NCBI GenBank assembly: GCA_023105745.1
Contig: JALGQZ010000006.1
Coordinates: forward strand, 480,359 to 544,358
Source: Austropuccinia psidii
Lineage: Eukaryota > Basidiomycota > Pucciniomycetes > Pucciniales > Sphaerophragmiaceae
DNA length: 64,000 nt
Direction: 5' to 3'
Below are positions 21,985 to 35,610 of this stretch, piece after piece. Below the pieces are notes generated by a model that saw only the letters and a program-made list of their open reading frames with translations, made no database searches and had not been told where the DNA came from. The position numbers and the translations under genes were made by a program. Position 1 is the first letter of the stretch, and each line of letters begins with the position of its first letter.

Positions 21985-24010
21985 TGTAAGGTTTGACTAT
22001 GAAACAATAAGTAAAAATTACTAATTTATTACTTATTGTACTCTGAATGTCCTTATAATTGAAATAAATAAGATTAAAATAATAATAATAATAAAGAAAA
22101 TATTATTATTATGGCGTAAAAATATTATATTATTAAATAAATATAATAATATAATTAATATTATATGAAATTATAATATTATAAATAATATATTAATATA
22201 AAATAATTAATATATTATAAAGCTCTTTATTATTGTTACCAACAAATAATAAATGCGTAAAAAATTGTTTTTTATGAATAAAAAAAATTTAATAACAATA
22301 ATATTACTAATATTAAAGTTATATATTAATATAAATACTATTTATATTAATTAAGAATTATTAAGAGTAATAATAAGAGAGAAATTATTATAATAAGATG
22401 AAATAACCTACTTTTAACACTTAAAATAATAATTTTGAGATATTTTACGCCAAAAGAATATAATACAACTTTTTCAAATTGTATTTACAATAAAAAATAA
22501 AGAAAATTACTAAATTTCTTGATTTTACGTGGAAATGAGTTTATAGAGAGATTTATGACAAAAACGATTAAAGAATTGATTTAATCACGTAAAAATAGTG
22601 ATTAATATTAAGATGGTCTTTAGTCTTTAATAATATAAGAGTTTTATATATAAAGAATAAAGAAATTACCTTTTATTTAATTGATTTAATGTTTTTGATG
22701 CGTCTGAGGGGTAAATAGAGTAAAAAGAGCTCTATTTATAGTAAATACCTCCCTCCTAGAGTCCAACAGGCTTCTAGTAGACGTGTACTGATCATATCCA
22801 CTGGAATTGATCAATATTTTAAGGTTTGAGGGTGATTACATCATGATCAAACCATATTACATCATTATTACACCATTAATTAGAGTTATCACTATAACTC
22901 TAAGTTTGATGACATCAGAGGCTTGGCAGAACCCCAAATTTCGTGGATTTTATTAGTTTTAATCATAAACTAATAGTATTCACCAATTTTATCACTCTTA
23001 AGACTGTTAAACTTAAATTAAGGTTACAGTATGTGATCATAACTGCTCAAATTAAGCTCAAACTTTGATCCTCAATAACTTTTAAGATTTACACGCTACA
23101 GCAATTCAGAGAGTGAATTCTGATAGCCTGGCATAACCTTATTATGCTGCCAAGAGCTCTTTATTACATCATCAAAACTCTAATTTTGATGATTTTTCTT
23201 GTAACTCATCTTTTCTGTCGAAATTCAATATTTTAAACTTCAAACCTTGATTTCAGGGGGTTATACCCTGAATTTAATAATACAAATTACATCATTCTTC
23301 ACGAATGAACTAGTAGAATCCAACTGTATACTTTTTTTTAAGTTTGGAACACTTTCACAACAAAGTGGTCAACAGCTCTGTTGATTTTTATCAATAATTC
23401 ATCATAGGTTTTAACCTTGTTTATAATTTGTAAAATAAAGTTCATATCTGTTCTCTTACAGTAATTACGTGGTAGCTTTATTTTTGGTTAATTATTCTAT
23501 CATGTATAGTTTAGAAGATATTAGCTATGATCCTTGAATATATGCGTTGACCAAAAAAGTGCATATATTCAGGATAATTCCTTAAGTATTAACATTGGAA
23601 ATTAGCTTATTAATTGTTTTATGTGTGGATTTTCATGGGGAATCCACTGGTACAATTTATTTTACATGTTGTTTCATTAGCTCTTGAGATAAATAAGGTT
23701 TTATGATTTTTATAAGGTATTATACCTTATAATTCCTTAAATATTGACTTTACAGATATGCCATAAAAATGGTATATGTGTATTTTTCCATGGGGAATCC
23801 AATGGTACAATTCATTTTACATGTTGATTCATTGGGTTTTAAGTTAAACCAATTTTTGTACCAATTTATGGTATTTTTTTGTATATTTAAGTAATTATTC
23901 TTAATGTATAATTATTCTAAGTAATTTTAATATAATTATATTAAAGGTATAATTGTTCTGAGTCTTTTTGTGACCTTATTGGGTATGTGGTCATATCTCA
24001 AAGGCTCACA
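21985..24010 (-). repeat. 5' LTR of the chromovirus
   Basis: Same sequence as the 3' LTR apart from about 18 scattered substitutions and one-base indels, for example in the poly-A stretches near 22260-22290 and in the repeat blocks near 23480-23860. The promoter of the element should lie here. No single TATA box can be singled out in such AT-rich DNA. Confidence 0.95.
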
Positions 24011-24015
24011 AAAAG

Positions 24016-25620
24016 AATCCCACATTTTCACTTTTTCATTTGATCCAGTTCTGTGCTTCAGGCCTCCTTCCAGCAAGTAGAAAATGAACCAGAATAAGCC
24101 TGGACCACATGTTGTAGGATGATTTTTTACTTTGCCCTTGGTAGTGTGTTAACCACCAAAGCCTCACTTTAAAATATTTTTTTTGGTTAGAAAATAAAAA
24201 AGATTCAAGGAGCTCAAAGAATGGTCCTTTATTTGGCTTGGCCACAGTGATCAGGTTGGGCTGGAGTTGAGTAAAGAAAACATTTTCTGATTTAATGAAT
24301 CAGTTTCCTTCAGGATACCAGAAGACCCTTTACAACTGACACAGGAAGTGGCTTCAACAGATTGCAGGATATTAATAATGGTTCCAGTCCATGATTTTGC
24401 CAAGGTAACAGTATATGAAATATTTATATTGCTCCAAATGGGTATATCATACTAATTTCTGGAATATGTACATATAGTTCCTGATATGGAAAGAAGGTTT
24501 GTGAATTTAAGTTGGGAAGATGGTTGTGTGTTAAGAACTCACAGGAGTATACATATTGTTACCCACAAGTATTTCCTTAGCCGTGTAACCAAGTTTCCTA
24601 TTGAGAAAATTGGATACTCAATTCTCTGGGTGATTAATGGAGAGTAGGTTGGAAAGCAATTACCATCTTCTCCAATATATTCCTTTTTTAGGTATTATAA
24701 AGATATTTAGAGCTGTAACATGATGTTATTGATGATTTTGAAAATGTCCCCTGGTGTTTCAGATTGCAATTTCAGTGGGTAAATAGCAGTGTAATTTGAT
24801 GCATTATCCTGGACTGTGAATATGTACTGGTAGCAAAGGGGTTTGTTTTCAAAAATACATGGTACATCCAAAAAAAAGAAATCTGAGAATCTTTTCCTTT
24901 GGAATCTCCACCCATTCCCTATAAATAAAATGTGTTCTCTTTGATTTGGTACTCACTTCAAAGTAAAAGGGATTACAATGCTTGGTGTCAAAAGATGGTA
25001 AATTCTTCTTGAGGAAATCCAGAAAAGCTAAGGAACACATTCCAGATGCAGGGCGTCAAAAAATAAAAAGTAGGATTATGGAAGTTAGTTATTTCAAGAA
25101 GATTCTTGTAAGTTATCCCAGACATGGACCTGCTGGTCCCTATGAATGTAACACCATTCAGCCACCAACAATAAGTAAGGAAAGTAGTGGTGAAAAGCTG
25201 ATTAATAAACACAGTAATAGAAACAAATTATTTGAAGAAGGTATCAAAACTTCCCTCAAGATCCTCCTTACTGACTAAATAGTGCTAAATATTTCCAGGT
25301 ATAAAGAGAATTCTTTGATGATAATGATTGCTTATGAAATGGGAGTTTCAAGAGCTCTCATCTGAGAGAGAGTGATGAAAAAGTGTTGTGGGAACTCCTC
25401 TCGTGTGGGAGCAAAATGAGGAAGTAACTGGAGGGGTAAATAAAAGGTAACTAGTTTTGAATTGCTAATAGCTCCTGTAGCCAAGGGTGGAAAGGGTGTA
25501 TTTCCTGCCCTTCCTAAAAAACTGAAAAAAATATTTCTTGGAGCTCACAAACCAAAATAAAATTGGAAAGTGGTTTCAAAACTGTAGAAGAAAAACTCCA
25601 GAGGTCTCAGATCATACCTA
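24016..25620. pseudogene. Right half of the unrecognised old repeat
   Basis: The composition resembles 12361-13305 and differs from the poorer AT sequence farther right. Minus-strand coding-like pieces are present, for example 24036-24245 and 24849-25212 (VSTKSKRTHFIYREWVEIPK), separated by stops. A plus-strand frame also spans 24982-25278. Neither matches a family I recognise, so it is listed only as the continuation of the interrupted relic. Confidence 0.35.
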
Positions 25621-28600
25621 TTCAATATATAATAAGATATATAATGTCAGCAATTTTGGTTGATTTTTAGATTTAATTAAATACTTTTCTGTTTTATTTT
25701 TATTTTATTAGTTATATTGAGGTGAGTTGTTTCTTCTTGCTGATGAATTCTTGGTAAGATGGGTTATTTAAGGTGTTCTGGAAATTTTTATGTGTTGATC
25801 AGCATAATTTTGTTAAGGTAAAGCTATAATATAGTAAAATAAGCTTTTAAGGGTTTTTTATTTCTTAAGAGTGGTTAATAATAAGATAAAATTTTCAATG
25901 CTGAAGCTAGGAGGTAAGATTCTTTGATATTGAATATTTTTAGGGGTAAGTTAATTTAAATTTTGGAGAAATTGTTTCAGGTTTTTTACTGGATAAAATA
26001 TTTTTAATAGAGAAGTACCTATAAAATTGGATATTGAGTTAATTAATTTCTTAATACTAAGATTTCACTGAGCTGAGCTACTGGGAAATCTTCAACACTA
26101 TACTTCAACTGAGATTAGCTACTGGGCAAGTAAACTCACTATGATATACTGGACTATCTCCCAGGTGAGGGATGACTTAATCCTGTGCTTATAATCTGAA
26201 AGGGATATAATGTGCATGGGTTTCTTTTAAAGCTTTGGGGGAGATAGCCCCTCTATTAATACCTTTTGGGAGCCCAGGGGTCCCTCCATGGGAGCTATCT
26301 TTTTTCACTTTGATTCCTCTTTATTCCATCATGTGACTTTGTTCTTGGTGAGGAATTTTCCTTTATGGGTCAGGTGATTTCAGGTTTGGTGATAATATTC
26401 ATTCTCCACAGCCTTTTTTCTGCCACATGATATGCTGTTAGTAGGGAAAGTATCATGTGATAAATTTTACTTTTCCTAGCATTTTTCATCTTTGTTTGGC
26501 TGGTAGAAATGTATGTGTAGTTTATGCAGTTGCTATAGCTTTGTTTTCTCTTTTTGAAATTTAAAGTGAGGTCAGGTGATGATTTCTTGCACTGATGAAT
26601 TTACTGTTGTGCATGAGATGATGTAATTTTTTTAGTTTTGAAACTTCTGTGCATAGTAATGCTGTTGAGATTTAAATAATTTTTTGTACTACATGAGGCC
26701 TGTTCTAACTAGTTTTTACTTTCATGAGGTGATAAGTGGTGTAAAGAATTTTGTTGCTTTTTTAATGTTTCAAGTGGGTTACTGTGGATATAAGATAAGT
26801 TGTTCCTGTGGCTGTGCTGGGAATTACTTTCAGGAATTTCCTTGCATTGAGCTTTGCATCATGTGATTCTTTTGAGTCCAAATGTAAGGTGGATGTGTAA
26901 TTTATTCAGGTGTATCTTTCTTGCTGAATGAGTCCAGTGGTTATAAGAGGGGTGTAATTTAAAGGGTGATAGCTTATTTTTTGTAACTAGTTTTCTATAT
27001 GTAAATTTATTTTTGAATATGCATAATTAAATTGAATAGTTTATTTTAACACATACACTGCCCTTTGGTCTCTTTGCCATGAGTTTATGAGTGAATTGCA
27101 ACTTGTTGATGTAAATTTGACCTTTTTGTGTAAAATTTGACTGTAAGCATTCCTGTGGGTGGAATTTCTTTCTGTTGTGGGTACTATGACCTTGAACATG
27201 GTGAAAAAAATGGTATGGCATACCACAGTTTCAGTCTGAAATAATTCCATGAGCTTTTTGAAGAAAATGATACAAAATTGTATATTAATGCACCACTGTT
27301 TTACAACACTTTATCAGAATCTTGGTTCTTGATAAATTGAACCCACAAGACTCTATCTTAATGATAGCGAAATATCAACAGTGACGTTGGTTTGTTCTCA
27401 AGGGATTTTTGGCTGTGATCTGGAAGAACCAGGTGAGGGACTGAAGTAAAAGCAAGCTGAACAATACCTATCAACCAGGTGGTCATGCAGATAAAAAAAT
27501 AACAGGGGAAATGGGATAAACGTTTATGGAAAGGAAAGGATTCAATTTTTGTGAGTTGGAAACACAGTACATAAAAGAAACGTTATTCATCTTTTGTGCA
27601 TTGATTGAGAATAACCTGGACAAAAAAAGTGGAAAAGGGATTTTCCTTGAATCTAGCCAGAATTTCTGAAGTCATCAGTTATTTTGAAGAAATTCTGTTA
27701 AGCATTGTTAGTGAATGGAAAGCTTCCCACAAAATAAATTATTTTAGCTAATGGAAATTGATTTTTGGCTGTTTAAAGATGGCAAAGGTTTGGCACAAAA
27801 AAGTATAAGGGTGCTGTTTGAGTTAGGATCACAAGATGCATTTTCAACCGTAGAATTTACTAAATTCAAGATAAATTTTATTTTTTGAAATCAATTTCTG
27901 ACGAAGAAAAATATTTTATCACCCCAAAGAATTCCTTTACTATTTTGCAAGAAGGTATGATGTCAATACACAAGGAAAAACCATGAGGTATAGAAGATTG
28001 AATGAAAAAATATATTTAATTATTTAAGTTTCTGAAGAATTTGTCAAGGAGAGAGGGGAGGTCATAAACTGGGAGCTTGGAGTTGAATTCAGTACACAGT
28101 ATATGGCTGATGTTCAAAAGTAATTAATAGTAGTTTGATCCATTGGTTATTAGCTCTTCAAGCTTCTCATAAGTTCTGTAAGACTTCTGAATAAACAAGA
28201 TTTAAGTATATTGGATTGGTTTCTAGCATTATGGGTATTGCAAAGATCCTGGTAGTGGCAAAATAATAATAATTTGTAATGACTGCATTTTGGAAGTATC
28301 AGAGAAGTGGGAAGACTTTTAAGAAAGAGGATTCCAATTGAAGTGATCTGATGAAGGAATAAATTTACTCTGTAGAGAGAGGATTAGGGCTGGTTTCATT
28401 CTTTTCATTTATAGAAATATAAATCTTGAAGACAGTATATTTCTGAATCTTGGTAGAGTAAAGACTTTTAAGCTGATTAGAAATAGCAAAAATCTGGAAA
28501 CCTTCTTGTCAGTCTTATTCCTAATACATAACCTCCAATTTGTGAGAGGTGAGGAAAATTTAAAGGAAAGATTTATGACCCAACTTTTACATCACAACTA

Positions 28601-31600
28601 GACAACTTTGGAATAGTAATTGCATGCAGAATTTTGACTAAGTACAAGTAATTCTGGATAGAAAGATATGGCAGTAATTTCATAACAGATTCCTGGACCT
28701 TGTCATTTTGGCTATTCTTTTCAGCTGAAAATTTTCTATTGCATTGGAAACCATTAATTAATTTCTGGGAATATGAAGTTTTCATTTTTACTGCTGTTTT
28801 GATATTTATTGACAATAGGAAATAAATTAACATAATTACAATTACTTCAAAATATTATGGAAAATATTGCCACTTTTTTGGAGTTTTTTATTAATAAAAT
28901 GCATGAAAACCTAGAGTATTACTAATAATAATGGAATTATTATTTTTATATTTCTAATTACTTGAGGTATTTTCATATAACAAAAAGATGAGAAAAGAAA
29001 TAAGTAAAATTGAAGACAATTTATTGTTTCTTAAGAAATAACTCAAAGTTAAGAAGATAAATGAAATCCATAATTATTAATAGAATTAATTCAATTAAGA
29101 GACAAATATAAATCTCAATTTTTATTAGAAAAATATAAAGAAAATGAAATTTTATTGAAAAATCTGAAAAGTTTACATTTTTTCAAAAAAGCCTTGTGTC
29201 AACTCTAACTAACAATTTTGTAGCTCAGCATTAAGTGAGCTACAGTTAAGCTAAAAGAATCTATAGAATGAAAATTTTAAAATAATAAGAATTCAATCTG
29301 ATTTACACCATATGTGGTGTCAAAAATCAATTTATGTGTTAAAAATGAGGTGTGGTGTGGAAATGGTTGTTAACAGGTGCTTAAGAATTATGTGTGCCTT
29401 ATAAGAAATTTTAAGTATTGAATGAAATGGATTCAGAAGAGGTGAAGAAGGAGAATATCTTGTCTTATAAAATGGCTGGGTTAAACCCCATTTTTGGAGA
29501 TCAAAATTCAAAAAACTTGCATTTTACACAAAACTTTCTTATGAAAATTATGTGAAAAAAACTAAATAAAATCTTTTAGTTGAAGAAGTAAGAAAAGGAA
29601 AAGGTAAAATTTGAAAGAGTTATATCACAATAATTTAAGGGTCCCATATTAGTGTTGATCCAATTGGATTCATAATGCTAGAGCTTCCTTAACTTTAAAG
29701 AGGGTTGTTGATTTATTCCCACAATGAGAAATACAATAGCATATCCATGAAAGAATTAAATCATGAAGGCAAATTATAATCTTATTGAAAGATTACTTCT
29801 TCAAATAGTTTCATTTCATGGGGGAATTCTTCCAGCTTATAAGGATAGACTTGATAATAGTATACAAATGTTCACTTCAAAAGTGGATACTAGGTCATGT
29901 AAGACCATTACACATGCTATTTGGAAGGTTGATATATTTAACAAAAACTTTATTGAAGAGAGTTTTTGGATAAAATTGAATAAGTTTCTTCCAAACCTTT
30001 TAAAGTGGGGTTTCTTTCTCTAACAAGGAGATTCTGTCAATTAGGGGCTTCAGCTTAGCAAATAGAGCCTGGTTGGTTTTAAAGTTATCTCAATTATCAA
30101 TCAGAGTATTTTTTTTAAGATGGATTGTTGAGAACAAATAAAAATTTTTTGAATCCTTCCTCATGGGCTCAGATGCCAAGACAGATGTTTCCAATTAATC
30201 TCATCCTATTTTTCAAAACATTGAAAGACCATGTTGGATATTTTTTCCTTTTCCCCATTTTTGTAGGTGTTCATACTGAAAAATTGAGGATTTGAAATAG
30301 TTGAAAATAATATTATTACCTTTGAGTTTTTCTGCCATTAAAAGGTTTCCGATAGATTTTTTCTATGACATGAAATAAATGAAGCAAAAAATGTGTCTTG
30401 ACTATGTGTGGGTATTCTTTCTTTTTAAGTGTCGACATATAAAAGATCGATTATCAGTTTTTCAAATCATGTTTTTACAGAAAATAAATTACTTGAAATC
30501 TAACCATTAATGAAGGTAAATCATTAAGAACACAGAATATTATTTTTAAATAAATATATGCTTTTCAAATGAGGTTTAAAAGCAAGCAGGATTCTATAAA
30601 TCATATTTCATGGTTGATGGAGCTCCAAAATATTGATAAAATTCGATAAATAAGCACCTTTTAGTAATACCATTGCATAATATATATTTTTCGGAAATAA
30701 AAGTCCAGTCATCCAATGATATTTTAAGTACTTCTTTGAAAATCTCGATTTCGTTATTTTAATGAATAGATTGAATAAGAGAATCAGAGAACTCAAAACT
30801 TTATGGAAGCTTGTAAGGAGAGAAAAAAGGGCTTATTAATGAAATTCCAAAAGTGGATATTCTAACAATTACAAAAGTATGTTTGAAGAAATTATTTCCT
30901 GAAAAAAAAGCTCATTCAATTGTTGATTGTGTTATTTTTCATTTTCAAATAAATAGCCATAGACAAAGAGCTGGTTTGCAATTACACTTGCTGCTAGAAA
31001 AAAAGTAATTAGGGTTTTGCATCATTAATAAGTAATCCACAATTTTTCAATATGAATTTTTGTTTTGAGGTAACTTCAATTTGAACAAAGACATGAAAAA
31101 ATCCCCTCCAAAAAATACCATTCATATAATGTATTCACCATAAAAAAAGACATCCCCACTGACAGAGGTAGAAGGTCCAACCCAGGTCAAAACAGCTTTC
31201 AACCTGAGTAGTAACCTTGGTCCTATTCTTGAAATATTTTTCCATATACTTTCAGCCAAAAATTTGGTCATTTGTAATTTTAATTAATGAAAATAGAAGA
31301 TAATTTATTCACAATGATTTGTATTTGCTGACTTATTCAGAACATATACAGTTCTCAACAATAAAATATAACATCAACTATTTAATTGAAATTTTTGTCA
31401 ACATGGAATAATCTTTTTTTACAAATATTTATTAATAAATGTCACAGAATCTAATTATCTTTATTGATTTGAACAGATGAAATATTTTTTATGTGCAAAA
31501 AATCACATAAATTCTATCCTCACCCCTTCTCTAAGTAAAAATTAGGATTAATAACAAATCGTTATTACAAAAAACTAAATATTTTTCCAACCCAATGATA

Positions 31601-34600
31601 TTTAAAACAGGTCCTTTTAATTGTTGTCATATAATTTAAATAAATTTGCAAATATATATCCCAGGAAATCAATATTTTTTCATGAGCAACATCCAATACT
31701 TCAAGCATTAACCTATTCCCCATATTTATGAAAAATACAAATTTGATTCTTCTCATTGAAAAATATCTCTTTTTTTCTTCTACACAGTATTTCTCTTATT
31801 GGAATTCCTTGTTTCTTTTTCCAAACTAAAACCCATTAGTCACGAAAATATTCAATTTTCAAAAATTACTTCCAAATACAAAATTCACCACAAACGCTTT
31901 GGGAGGTTATATTTAAGCTATTGGCTCACTAAAATAAGAGATATCATCTTTTTTCTGGAAATTTATAATATTATTATATACTTAATCAATATATTCATCA
32001 TTATTTTTCATTGTATCATAAACTAATATTTTTCAAATGGGTCATCAAATTTAGACTTCTTTGTTAATGAAGCCCTGTTATTATTAAATTAAACCTGTTT
32101 CCTGATTTTAATTGCTATGTAACTTTATTTTTTTCATTTTTGAATTGTGTTGAAACTTCCTCACTGATTTTCCCACTTGGTTGATTATTTAATAACTACT
32201 TAGCTTTGCAAGAACTTCTTATATTCAGCTTTTAAAAATTATATATTTTTATTTTTTGTTACTAATGGTTTAGCTCAATCACATATCTCTCATACTTTCA
32301 ATTTTCCCAGCATTGAAAGCTGGTTTTTTTGACCAAAAAAGTGAAGTAAAATTGAAAAATTGAGAATTTCGATTGTCAGTGATTCTATTTTGTAATAAAA
32401 AATGATTTTTGTTGGTTTAATTTTACTTTTTTTTAATTCTTCAATATTATTTTTCTTAATTTCATTTCATTTCATTTATTTTTACCTTTTTGTTTTTTTT
32501 TCTTATTTCTATTTGGCTTTATTAATTTTGGTTTCTCTTTTTTACTTCTTTATTGTTATTTTTAAATATTTGTTTCAGGTAATTATAGCCTTTTTTATTA
32601 TCTATGGAGTTTTCTAAGGATCTGATTGTTGAATTTTGCATCTTTTTAGTTGTGGGTCTGGATAAATTGGAACCAATTTATTAGTAATGAAAACATATGT
32701 TTACTAATACATTGAAATCAGTGTAACAACACAGGTTACAGTGCATCCACACCAATAAATTAAAAAAATTGAAAAAAAAAACTTAAAAAAAGAATTATAA
32801 ATTTAAGTAAATTATAATAATTCAAAATATATACATATTCAAAAAACCAAAACTAGTGATTTTTAGAATAATAAAAATTATGTAGAGAAATTAGATAATG
32901 AAAAACACAACAAATGAAAGAAAGAATGAATTGTGAAAATATTCACAGATTCAGATTACAGAATAATGATGAATAAAATTATTTCCTTTTACCCATGGCC
33001 TGAATAAATGATCAAATTGCTGAAGTTTATATTTCTTAACTTTTTATGATAATCCCAGTTTTTGTAAAAATGGGATACATGGGATATATTTTCATATTCC
33101 ATTTTCATATGAATCTGACAGAAAATTCCATGAAACATCACAGAATTTCCTCAAGAAAATGATTCTGTTTCTTTTTATAATTGGGAAATATTTAAGAAAC
33201 TATTTCTTAAGCTCAATTATTATTTTTGGATTGAATAATATTGAGATACAATTTTACTTTAAAATCAATTTCAAATTTCTTAAAATAATTTAGCGCCTTT
33301 CATAAATTTGACATTAAAAATAAGCTTTTATTTTCATAATTGTTGGTAAATTTATTGATCTTATTTCTTCAAAATTATTCAATGCATATTTCTAGGTAAG
33401 TCATCTGAAATTTCTTTACTTATATTAATCACATTTATCATAGAATAAAGGGCTTTATATTAATTGAAAAGTATGAATTATCCACATGTTTATATTTGGT
33501 TTATAACTTGAATCCATCAAGGCTCTAGCCTAGTCATCTAAGGTGGGTCGGAAGAAGATTTGAGAAGAATTTAAGAGTGGTTGCACATGGGTTGAATTCA
33601 AAGCTCAAGTAAAACCTCAAAGAAATCCTAAAATACTAATTTCAATTTACCTTTAAAAGACTTGTTTTTTAATTTAAGAGATTAATCAAAAATAAAGAGG
33701 CTTTTATATGACTTAGATCCCTATCTCATATACGAGTTTTAAGTTCTCAAGGCTAGTATCAACCCCAAAGACTCTGAAAACTCAAATATTTCTACTAACC
33801 TTTTCTATGAATATCAAAATGTTTTATCAGATTAATAATTAGTAATTGAAGACATTTATTGTAATATATCTTTGTCAAGATTCAAGAAAACAGCTAATTT
33901 GAATTTTAATTACATAAGGATTATGTGCATATTTGTGACTAGGGATTATATGAACTATAATCAATAATATTTTCTTAAAAATGAAGAAAAGAAAGCCAGG
34001 TTTCAAGTTCAATAACATAAATTTTATTATTCTTCCTCCCAAGGAAAAATATCGAAAAAATCAAATTAAATTTTATGATGAAAGGGCTTGAAAGTGCTTT
34101 GATTTTTGACAAATAGGAATATGAATATTAAAAGCCCTTTTCAACAGAAAATTATAATTATGGCTTTATTAAAACATAATTAATTTTTAAATGAACCCAA
34201 AATGTGGCAAACCACATTTTTGGCCTTGACTGTTAATCTTTTTAAAATATCAATATTGATGATATTTTCATTAAGGAATTATATAATATTCAATATTGAA
34301 TTTTTTATTCCTTTAATTGATATGGGGAAAAGTCATTATTTATTCAAATATCAATTCAATGTTAGTACCAAATACCATGTTTCAAAATTTCAGAAGCTTA
34401 TATTTGAATGAATAATCAAAAACTTGAATAATTCTTCTGAATTTAAGGGATGATGAAAAATATTCAAAAAAATTATACAATGAAAATTTTTTCTTATAAT
34501 TCCCCTTTCAATTTGATTTGAAATTTGAGGAAGTTCTTTTCCAAAACTCACACATATTAATATTGAAATCAAGCTATTTTATTAATACAATATTATTCTT

Positions 34601-35602
34601 CAGAGGAAAAGGAGAAAACATATTTCTAATTTCAAATTTAAAATTCATACCTCAAGGATATTTATCCATCAATGAAAATCAGGATCTAAATTCTTGAAAA
34701 CATATAATTTGAGAATTTTAAAGCTTAATAAAGGCAAATTACATCAGAAATATATATTTAATTTATTGAGGAAACAAAATTTCTAAAACTTTATAGTTTG
34801 ATGATAGGTTTGAGTTTGGTTTATGGCTAAACAATCTTCAATAAAGTAGATAAATGAAGGAGATGCAGAATTAATTATTGATTGAATCTATATAAACTAA
34901 GAGTAATTTTGAAAATCTGATAATCTTACTATTAGTTTGCGTTTTGTGTATGGCTAAAAATATCATCAATCAGTTTTTCAAATAACAGGAAAGAAGATTG
35001 AATTTTTCATTACAGATTCATAAATTAAGGGTAATTTCCAAAAGTTTATGATTCTAACATCAGTTTGAACTTGATATATGGCTAGAAATATCATCAATAA
35101 AACCTGAAAATAACCGAAATTCAGAATCAATTAATTTTTAAAGATCTTTTAATAAAGCACAGTTTTTTGAAATTTGATATCTTTACAATTACTTTTGAGT
35201 TTTGTGCATAGCTCTAGCTATAATCACAAATGAATTTTTAATAAAAGGAAAACAGAATGAATAATTTATGAGAGCTTTATCAATCAAGGATAATTTTACC
35301 GTAGATTTTGGCTAAGTTTGTGGATATAAATATGATTATTAAAGCTGTAAATTAAAAAAATGCAGAAGTTGTTGATAGTATATTTCTTTAATAAATTTAA
35401 TATAGTTATTGCAAAAAATGAGCTCTCCATAGTCTGCTATTATAATATCCTTTATTAGTGAAATGTTTGAGAAATGTAAAATTAATTACATTAATGTGGT
35501 TTAAAATGTAATGTTCTGAGATCTTTAATTCTATTCCAGGGAGATTAATAATTAATTTCCCTATTCTCTCATATCTGTGTGGTGAAAAATAAAATTTATC
35601 TG
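25621..35602. other. 10 kb AT-rich sequence, no recognisable genes
   Basis: No gene supported. At 26040-27500 the sequence is less AT-rich and contains a hairpin-forming segment (AGATAGC at 26242-26248, GCTATCT at 26294-26300) and repeated CATGTGA-like words, perhaps the remains of a long terminal repeat. A plus-strand frame of 86 codons at 29763-30023 (LDNSIQMFTSKVDTRSCKT) looks weakly coding but has no recognisable family. From 30100 on, homopolymers and AT words dominate. Confidence 0.4.
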
Positions 35603-35610
35603 AATAATTA

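Larger units (their letters stand above)
13311..24010 (-). mobile_element. Ty3/gypsy chromovirus LTR retrotransposon, nearly intact
   Basis: A 10.7-kb element in minus orientation, flanked by a perfect 5-bp target duplication AAAAG (13306-13310 and 24011-24015). LTRs are 13311-15335 and 21985-24010, both TG...CA bounded, about 2.03 kb, with roughly 18 differences by eye (about 1%), so the insertion is recent. Internal order is gag with a zinc knuckle, aspartic protease, reverse transcriptase, RNase H, integrase and C-terminal chromodomain, i.e. protease-RT-RNaseH-integrase as in Ty3/gypsy. A primer-binding-site candidate and a polypurine tract lie next to the LTRs where expected. Coding capacity is broken only twice, near 16722 (frame change) and at about 16600 (in-frame TGA), both in the integrase N-terminal region. 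Transcription and mobility of this copy cannot be judged from sequence. Confidence 0.95.
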
